Origin: Clostridiaceae bacterium
GTDB taxonomy: Bacteria > Bacillota > Clostridia > DSM-8532
Direction of reading: 5' to 3'
Length of the DNA stretch: 64,000 bases
Assembly (NCBI GenBank): GCA_012521105.1
Contig: JAAYNA010000107.1
Location: 124,001-188,000 of the forward strand
Shown: positions 57,892-64,000 of the stretch, in pieces
Layout: every line of letters begins with the position of its first letter
Numbering within the stretch: position 1 is the stretch's first letter
Made by a program: the position numbers and the translations under genes
Notes under the pieces: generated by a model
Seen by the model: only the letters and a program-made list of their open reading frames with translations
Databases searched by the model: none
What the model was told of the DNA's origin: nothing

Positions 57892-58503
57892 TTAATTCCG
57901 TATCTTGCGAATAGTAAGCACTACAGGAATGCACAATAAAACGGATACAATGACTTCGGCAATATAGTTTGGTACGGCAGATAAAAAAATGTATGAAGGA
58001 CTGGTTGTTTCCGGAAGGCCCAACAGGGGTATCAAAGCAGCCATAAACCGCTTTGCATAAAGGATATAAATCGTACCTAATACACCCACAGTATTTGTTG
58101 TGGTAGCTAAAACCGCAGATGCACCAACTGATATTGCACTGCGTTTATTGCCCAGTATTTTGTTTAACCCAAAGTAAACGTAGTAGGCAACCGTTCCAAT
58201 AAGAATTCGTGGTAATACTGAAACCAAAGGATTCAAAAAAACAAAAGTTAATGGACCAGGTTTATAAACAGCGGTATACAGACTTGAAAGCCCGAAAACC
58301 AAACCTATAAACATACCTACAATGGGACCTTCCAATATAGCACCTATTATTACCGGTATGTGCATTAGCGTAATTTCAGCTGATAGACCTGGAAGCCTGA
58401 TAAATCCTATTGAAAAGTTAAGTATAATGGACAGTGCCGAAAGAATACCAGCAATGGCAACCTTTCTGACGGTAAACCCTGATTTGACATTTCGGTTATT
58501 CAT
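57892..58503 (-). CDS. ECF transporter S component (possible pantothenate, PanT-like)
   Basis: VAIAGILSALSIIL, IPVIIGAILEGPIVGMFIGLVFGLSS; start 58503 after GGAGG; adjacent to coaW. Confidence 0.8.
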   Translation of the reverse strand: MNNRNVKSGFTVRKVAIAGILSALSIILNFSIGFIRLPGLSAEITLMHIPVIIGAILEGPIVGMFIGLVFGLSSLYTAVYKPGPLTFVFLNPLVSVLPRILIGTVAYYVYFGLNKILGNKRSAISVGASAVLATTTNTVGVLGTIYILYAKRFMAALIPLLGLPETTSPSYIFLSAVPNYIAEVIVSVLLCIPVVLTIRKIRN

Positions 58504-58797
58504 TTTTACAACCTCCGTTCTCATTCCATAATGGATATAAGTCGAGTTTATTAATAATAATGAAATATAAGTATTTTGTCCGGTTTCTGAAAAGAATACC
58601 GGCATTTTCATACTAACATAAACGGCTTTATTATTTCAATACTAATAATCTCCAAAAAAACTTTACAGAACATTTACGCGTGACGAAAACTAATTTGCTT
58701 TTAGTTTTTTTCTTGTGTATAATTATCTGGATCAACGGGAACTTTTTACAACAGGTACTATTATAATAAATTATTTACATAACAGAGGCATGAGTTT

Positions 58798-59643
58798 ATG
58801 AAGGAAATACATGTAAATACAATTACAGACTGTGTTGAAAAACTATGCATGGATGCTAATTATTTTCTAAATCCCGATATTTACGACTCGTTGAAGTCAT
58901 CTGTATGCAGTGAGACTTCTGAAAACGGCAGAATGGTGCTGGACATATTGTTAAAAAACGCTGACATAGCAAGAAATGAGAAGATTGCAATTTGCCAGGA
59001 CACAGGTATGGCTGTTGTGTTTCTGGAAATTGGGCAGGATGTGCATATTATTGGTGGAAACCTGTATGACGCAGTCAATGAAGGCATCCGCAGGGGATAC
59101 AAAAAAGGTTATTTGAGGGCTTCGGTGGTAAAGAATCCATTAAATCGCATAAATACCCGAGATAATACACCGGCAGTTATTTATACCGATATTGTTGAGG
59201 GCGATAAAATAAAAATAGATATTGCTCCAAAGGGTTTTGGAAGCGAGAATATGAGTGCGTTGAAAATGTTGAAACCATCGGATGGGGTGGAAGGGATTAA
59301 GGAATTTATTATTAATACCGTAAGTGATGCAGGTCCAAATCCATGTCCACCCGTTCTTGTAGGCGTAGGTATCGGCGGAACAATGGAGAAAGCAGCCCTG
59401 CTTTCAAAAAAAGCACTGCTAAGGCCTGTCGGTTCGTTTTCAGATGACAGCGGCATTGCTGAACTTGAAAGGGAAATTCTCAATAAGATTAATAAACTTG
59501 GTATTGGTCCTGCCGGCCTTGGTGGTAATACTACTGCCCTTTGCGTTAATATTGAAGTTTACCCAACTCATATAGCAGGTCTGCCCGTAGCGGTAAATAT
59601 CGGTTGTCATGCAACCAGGCATGCTTCGGCTATTATTGAATGA
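58798..59643 (+). CDS. fumA: fumarate hydratase alpha (N-terminal) subunit
   Basis: ICQDTGMAVVFLEIGQDVHI, FGSENMSALKML, GPAGLGGNTTALCVNIEVYPTHIAGLPVAVNI. Confidence 0.9.
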   Translation: MKEIHVNTITDCVEKLCMDANYFLNPDIYDSLKSSVCSETSENGRMVLDILLKNADIARNEKIAICQDTGMAVVFLEIGQDVHIIGGNLYDAVNEGIRRGYKKGYLRASVVKNPLNRINTRDNTPAVIYTDIVEGDKIKIDIAPKGFGSENMSALKMLKPSDGVEGIKEFIINTVSDAGPNPCPPVLVGVGIGGTMEKAALLSKKALLRPVGSFSDDSGIAELEREILNKINKLGIGPAGLGGNTTALCVNIEVYPTHIAGLPVAVNIGCHATRHASAIIE

Positions 59644-59656
59644 AAGGAAAGCCTGA

Positions 59657-60511
59657 ATGGAAGGTGTAAAAACAGGGACGCTTTATTTGGTTGCCACACC
59701 AATTGGTAATCTGGAAGATATAACCTTTAGGGCGTTAAAAACCCTTAAGGAAGTAGATTTAATTGCTGCAGAGGATACAAGGCATTCCCTTAAGCTTCTG
59801 AACCATTTTGAGATAAAAAAGCCTCTTATCAGTTATTTCGAGCATAATAAGAATAAGCGGGGGGAAGAGCTGATTCAGCATCTTCTTAATGGGAAAAACA
59901 TAGCCCTTATAACCGATGCAGGTACTCCGGGAATTTCTGATCCCGGGGAGGATCTGGTAAGGCTTGCCATAGAAAACAATATTAATATAACCATGATACC
60001 GGGTTCCACTGCTTCAATAATGGCTTTGGTATTGTCGGGACTTCGGTGCAGAAGGTTTTCCTTTGAAGGTTTTTTACCCCATGATAAGAGGGAGAGAAAG
60101 AAACATTTAGAGAAAATTTTAAATGAAGAGAGGACAATGATCTTCTATGTGTCTCCTCACAATTGTCTGACCATATTAAAAGAGATAAAAAATGTTCTGG
60201 GAAACAGAAAAAGCGCTTTGTGCAGGGAACTTACAAAAAAGTATGAGGAGATAATACGTGGGAGCCTGTCCGATATAATTGAAGCTTTAACTTTGAATGA
60301 TAAGGTTAAGGGTGAGATGGTGCTGGTTATTGAAGGTGCACAGAACAAACAGGCAGATGATCAGAATAAATGGCTTTCAATAAGTTTAGATGAGCATATG
60401 GATTTTTATTTAAACCAGGGCCTTGCAAAAAAAGAAGCAATGAAAATGGTTGCAAAGGACAGGGGAATTACGAAAAGAGAGGTATATTCACTTTATATGC
60501 GAAAAACATAA
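59657..60511 (+). CDS. rsmI: 16S rRNA (cytidine(1402)-2'-O)-methyltransferase
   Basis: GTLYLVATPIGNLEDITFRAL, ITDAGTPGISDPG. Confidence 0.96.
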   Translation: MEGVKTGTLYLVATPIGNLEDITFRALKTLKEVDLIAAEDTRHSLKLLNHFEIKKPLISYFEHNKNKRGEELIQHLLNGKNIALITDAGTPGISDPGEDLVRLAIENNINITMIPGSTASIMALVLSGLRCRRFSFEGFLPHDKRERKKHLEKILNEERTMIFYVSPHNCLTILKEIKNVLGNRKSALCRELTKKYEEIIRGSLSDIIEALTLNDKVKGEMVLVIEGAQNKQADDQNKWLSISLDEHMDFYLNQGLAKKEAMKMVAKDRGITKREVYSLYMRKT

Positions 60512-60544
60512 AATCCGACTTTAAAAAGTCGGATTTTATGTTTT
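60503..60544. terminator. bidirectional terminator containing the rsmI stop codon
   Basis: AAAACATAAAATCCGACTT-taaa-AAGTCGGATTTTATGTTTT, 19-bp perfect stem. Confidence 0.85.
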
Positions 60545-60570
60545 ATAAAATAATTACATTTAAGTACCTG

Positions 60571-60813
60571 TTATGCATTCTTTATTTCACTAAGGCAATC
60601 GGGACAAATGTTCTTGCCCTTGAACACGGTAATGCCTTTGGCATTATCACAGAAAATGCAAGCAGGTTCATACTTTTTCAGAATGATTGACTCCTCATCT
60701 ACGTATATCTCCAGAGCATCTTTCTCTGCGATGTCAAGAGTTCTTCTCAACTCTATCGGTAATACGACTCTACCCAGTTCGTCAACCTTTCTAACTATAC
60801 CTGTTGACTTCAT
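60571..60813 (-). CDS. abrB: AbrB/MazE/SpoVT family transition-state regulator
   Basis: MKSTGIVRKVDELGRVVLPIELRRTLDI; C-terminal CxxC pairs; GGGGGG-rich RBS. Confidence 0.92.
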   Translation of the reverse strand: MKSTGIVRKVDELGRVVLPIELRRTLDIAEKDALEIYVDEESIILKKYEPACIFCDNAKGITVFKGKNICPDCLSEIKNA

Positions 60814-61103
60814 TTTAGTTCCACCCCCCTGAAACAAGTTAGTCATACATTGTTCGACATATTTCTAATCTTATCGTACCATAAATACCAATAAACGTCA
60901 ACGTTTTTTTGCCTGTTTAATAATCTCTTAACATAAAATAACTAATTGTAAAGATTAAGTATGGTACATTTATATATTATCCAACTTTTAGCTATTAAAC
61001 AAAAAATTAAAAAATTCTGTTCTATGTAAGTCTTATAAATAATAATAATATAACTGGGACATGTTTTCATATATTTTATCAAAAAAACTAAGGGGAGCGC
61101 AAT

Positions 61104-61697
61104 ATGCTAAATTATATTTGGGTTGGAATGATTCTTGTGGGTGTTCTCTGGGGGCTGGTAACAGGAAGAATGGAGCAGGTAACCGAAGCTGTTATTTCCA
61201 GTTCGGAAGAAGGTGTTAAGCTTACAATTCTTCTGGCAGGTGTTATGTGTTTATGGTCGGGGCTTATGAAAATTGCCCAAAAAAGTGGTTTGGTTAATGC
61301 TATTACAAAAGCGTCCAGGGATATTTTCAAAGGATTATTCACAGATATACCCGAAAATCACCCAGCCATTGGTGCTATTGTGCTGTCTTTTGCAGCAAAT
61401 TTCTTGGGTCTTGGAAATGCTGCTACCCCGCTTGGAATAAAGGCCATGGAAAGTCTTCAAACCCTGAATGATAAAAAAGATACTGCAACCGATGACATGA
61501 TTCTTTTTATGGTTATTAATGCTTCATGCTTACAGCTGATACCAACCAACGTAATTGCTTTACGGGATGCTGCAGGATCAAAGGACGCAGCAGGGATACT
61601 GCCCCATGTATGGATCTCATCCTTGATATCAACAGTAGCAGCTATTTTGTTCTATTTCATATTTAAAAGCTTTGAAAAAAGGCGGGACCCGGCATGA
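61104..61697 (+). CDS. spmA: spore maturation protein A
   Basis: Nucleoside-recognition-like membrane protein; paired with spmB; NFLGLGNAATPLGIKAMESLQ. Confidence 0.93.
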   Translation: MLNYIWVGMILVGVLWGLVTGRMEQVTEAVISSSEEGVKLTILLAGVMCLWSGLMKIAQKSGLVNAITKASRDIFKGLFTDIPENHPAIGAIVLSFAANFLGLGNAATPLGIKAMESLQTLNDKKDTATDDMILFMVINASCLQLIPTNVIALRDAAGSKDAAGILPHVWISSLISTVAAILFYFIFKSFEKRRDPA

Positions 61698-62224
61698 CTA
61701 TCATTATGAGTTGGCTTTCTAAAGCTGCTATACCAGGGCTTATTATAATAATCCTCATTTTTGGAATTATTAAAAAGGTACCTGTATTTGATACATTTCT
61801 TGAAGGGGCAAGAGAAGGACTTGAGACTACTATTAGAATTTTCCCGGTTTTGGTTGGTATCATGCTTGGAATTGAAATTCTAAGCAAGTCTGGTGCCCTC
61901 GATATGATAGTCCTGCTATTCAGACCTTTGGCAAATTTTATTAAAATACCCGAGGAGATTCTTCCAATGGCAATTATAAGGCCCATATCAGGCAGCGCAT
62001 CCCTTGGACTTTTAAGCAAGCAGCTGAAAGAGTACGGGCCCGATTCATTAATCGGAAGAACCCTGTCTGTACTTATGGGTTCAACCGAAACAATTTTTTA
62101 TACAATTACCGTTTACTATGGTGCAATTGGAGTGAAAAAAACAAGATATACACTCTGGGTTGCACTCATTGCCGGACTTGCAGGTTTAATATCTGCAGTG
62201 GTTGTATGCCGCATTCTTCAGTAG
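61694..62224 (+). CDS. spmB: spore maturation protein B
   Basis: GAREGLETTIRIFPVLVGIMLGI, RPISGSASLGLL, GSTETIFYTITVYYG. Confidence 0.94.
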   Translation: MTIIMSWLSKAAIPGLIIIILIFGIIKKVPVFDTFLEGAREGLETTIRIFPVLVGIMLGIEILSKSGALDMIVLLFRPLANFIKIPEEILPMAIIRPISGSASLGLLSKQLKEYGPDSLIGRTLSVLMGSTETIFYTITVYYGAIGVKKTRYTLWVALIAGLAGLISAVVVCRILQ

Positions 62225-62443
62225 CAATCTCTGTTTTATTTTATTAATAAATGTAGATATTGTGCAATGTCGGAAACAGCCTCTTCATTGCGAGAGCTGT
62301 GCAGTTCAGCCAGGGCAAACCTTACAATAAATTAACGCTATCTTTTCTGCTGTTTATCTTGAAATCTAAAATCAGATAATACATAATATAAGTGGCCTAT
62401 GTTAAATAATAGGTAACCTATAAATTGATTTAGAGGGTTATTT

Positions 62444-63130
62444 ATGAACAGTAAAACGCGAATTTTAATTGTAGACGATGACGAAAACATATGTCAGTTA
62501 TTAAAGCTTTATCTTGATAAGGAAGGGTATGAAAACCTTGCTGTACATAACGGAAAGCAGGCGCTTGAAGCATTCAGGGATTTTACCCCCAACCTGGTTA
62601 TCCTTGACATCATGCTTCCCGGTATGGATGGATGGCAGGTATGCAGAGAAATACGTAAATTCAGCAGCATACCTATTATTATGCTTTCGGCGAGGGATGA
62701 AACCTTCGACAAAGTGCTTGGACTTGAACTGGGTGCAGATGATTACGTAGCAAAACCCTTCGAGCCCAAAGAACTTATTGCGAGGATCAAAGCTGTATTA
62801 AGAAGATATGAACGGCAGGATAATGCCCAGGAACAACTTATTTTTCCAGGGCTTGTTGTTAATAAGTCAAATTACACCATTCGTGTTCATGGAAAAGAAA
62901 TGGAGTTACCGCCTAAAGAGCTGGAACTGCTTTATTTTTTGGCATCCAACCCCAATAAGGTTTTTACCAGGGAACAGTTACTGGAGAATGTATGGGGATT
63001 CGATTTCTATGGCGACACACGAACAGTTGATGTGCATGTAAAGCGTCTTCGAGAAAAACTTGAACCACCCGATCCTCACTGGCAGTTGAAAACCGTTTGG
63101 GGCGTTGGCTATAAGTTTGAGGTGAGATAA
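62444..63130 (+). CDS. OmpR/PhoB-family response regulator
   Basis: Receiver domain ILIVDDDENICQLL, LVILDIMLPGMDGWQVCREIR; winged-helix C-terminus. Confidence 0.95.
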   Translation: MNSKTRILIVDDDENICQLLKLYLDKEGYENLAVHNGKQALEAFRDFTPNLVILDIMLPGMDGWQVCREIRKFSSIPIIMLSARDETFDKVLGLELGADDYVAKPFEPKELIARIKAVLRRYERQDNAQEQLIFPGLVVNKSNYTIRVHGKEMELPPKELELLYFLASNPNKVFTREQLLENVWGFDFYGDTRTVDVHVKRLREKLEPPDPHWQLKTVWGVGYKFEVR

Positions 63131-64000
63131 TGTTCCATTCTGTTTTTCATAAAATTATGGCCATTTTTTTAGTGGTACTGCTGCTTTGCTTTTCCCTCGC
63201 AGCAGTATTTTTTAATATTGCCATTAACCGATATGTCACCGAGCAGCGGACCGAAGTTTTAAATATGTATGGAAAAAGAATATTATCTGCCCTTGATGTC
63301 ATTCTGGAAAATCGTTTTGATCCCACATCATCCTTTATATTCCAGAATTTGTTAGAGGCCTTTGCATATAATACATCATCGCTTATCTGGATTGTTGATG
63401 ACAGAGGTTATCTTTTTGCATATTCATCCATACCGGGTCAGTTTGTCGACAAACTGAACAATGTAAACGGTATATATCAGCTGCCAGAACAAAAGCAGTA
63501 TGCGGTAAGTGAGTCTGAGGAAGTAAAAACTGAAATCGGAACCTTTCATGGTTTATTTGAGGAAACAGGTATGAAATGGCTTACAGTTAAAATACCCTTT
63601 TATTTTCCGGATATTACATTGGATGGCAGAGAATTCAGGGGAAATGTTTTAATGCATACCCCGATACCCGAAATTCAAAAAAGCGGTTACACCATATTAA
63701 GTCTGCTTATGCCTGCAGTTTTAATTTCTCTGGTTATTTCTTTTCTTTTGGTTTATATATTGTCAAAAAGGATAACAAGTCCGTTAAAGCAAATGACCGA
63801 TGCCGCCAGGAAGATATCTTCGGGAAACTGGAAGACAAGAATTCATCTTAAAGGAAATGATGAAATTACAGTTTTGGCAGACAGTTTCAATCAAATGGTG
63901 GACAATCTGGAGAACCTTGAAAAAATGCGAAGGGATTTCATTGCAAATATTTCCCATGAGCTTCGAACTCCAATGACTTCGATAAATGGCTTTATTGAAG
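63130..64000 (+). CDS. sensor histidine kinase, 3' end outside window
   Basis: ATG overlapping response regulator TAA; HAMP (ITSPLKQMTDAARKISSGNW), H-box MRRDFIANISHELRTPMTSINGFIE; open to window end. Confidence 0.93.
   Translation, partial: MFHSVFHKIMAIFLVVLLLCFSLAAVFFNIAINRYVTEQRTEVLNMYGKRILSALDVILENRFDPTSSFIFQNLLEAFAYNTSSLIWIVDDRGYLFAYSSIPGQFVDKLNNVNGIYQLPEQKQYAVSESEEVKTEIGTFHGLFEETGMKWLTVKIPFYFPDITLDGREFRGNVLMHTPIPEIQKSGYTILSLLMPAVLISLVISFLLVYILSKRITSPLKQMTDAARKISSGNWKTRIHLKGNDEITVLADSFNQMVDNLENLEKMRRDFIANISHELRTPMTSINGFIE

Noticed and set aside
1-64000. CRISPR arrays, tRNA/rRNA genes, insertion sequences, prophage or defence genes
   Set aside because: None recognised on reading either strand; the window looks like stable chromosome apart from the carbohydrate region.

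Overview
The window is about 64 kb of chromosome from a low-GC, spore-forming Firmicute, probably a Clostridia. That placement rests on gene content and codon use only; I made no species call. It has two parts. (A) About 1-22.1 kb is a carbohydrate-uptake region consistent with beta-mannan or manno-oligosaccharide use. It holds three ABC importer gene sets with two permeases and a binding protein each and no ATPase, two DUF5696 proteins, a LacI regulator, an NHL/TPR protein, a Yip1-like membrane protein, a solute-binding protein fused to CBM-like domains, and a GH26-like mannanase lipoprotein. The operon ends in what looks like a 29-aa stub of a GH130-type phosphorylase gene. (B) About 22.2-64 kb is mostly housekeeping and sporulation genes: activase/2-hydroxyacyl-CoA dehydratase-like pair, sirtuin, IlvD/Edd dehydratase, DUF1538 pair plus two PII-like genes, citrate synthase, smc-ftsY, guaB, tepA-ylzJ, glycine riboswitch-serA, rimO-pgsA, fapR-plsX-fabH-fabD-fabG-acpP-fabF-rnc, coaW with an ECF S component, a fumarase alpha subunit, rsmI, abrB, spmAB, and a two-component system. 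The points most worth a second look are the GH130 stub, a GAF/fRMsr gene interrupted by one in-frame TGA, the tandem glycine riboswitch placed upstream of serA, the conserved DUF5696-ABC-NHL-Yip1 arrangement, the DUF1538/PII operon, a 12-bp inverted repeat straddling a consensus promoter, and a short minus-strand ORF that runs directly into a strong terminator. No CRISPR array, rRNA, tRNA, transposon or prophage was recognised. All family names come from reading the translations, not from database searches.
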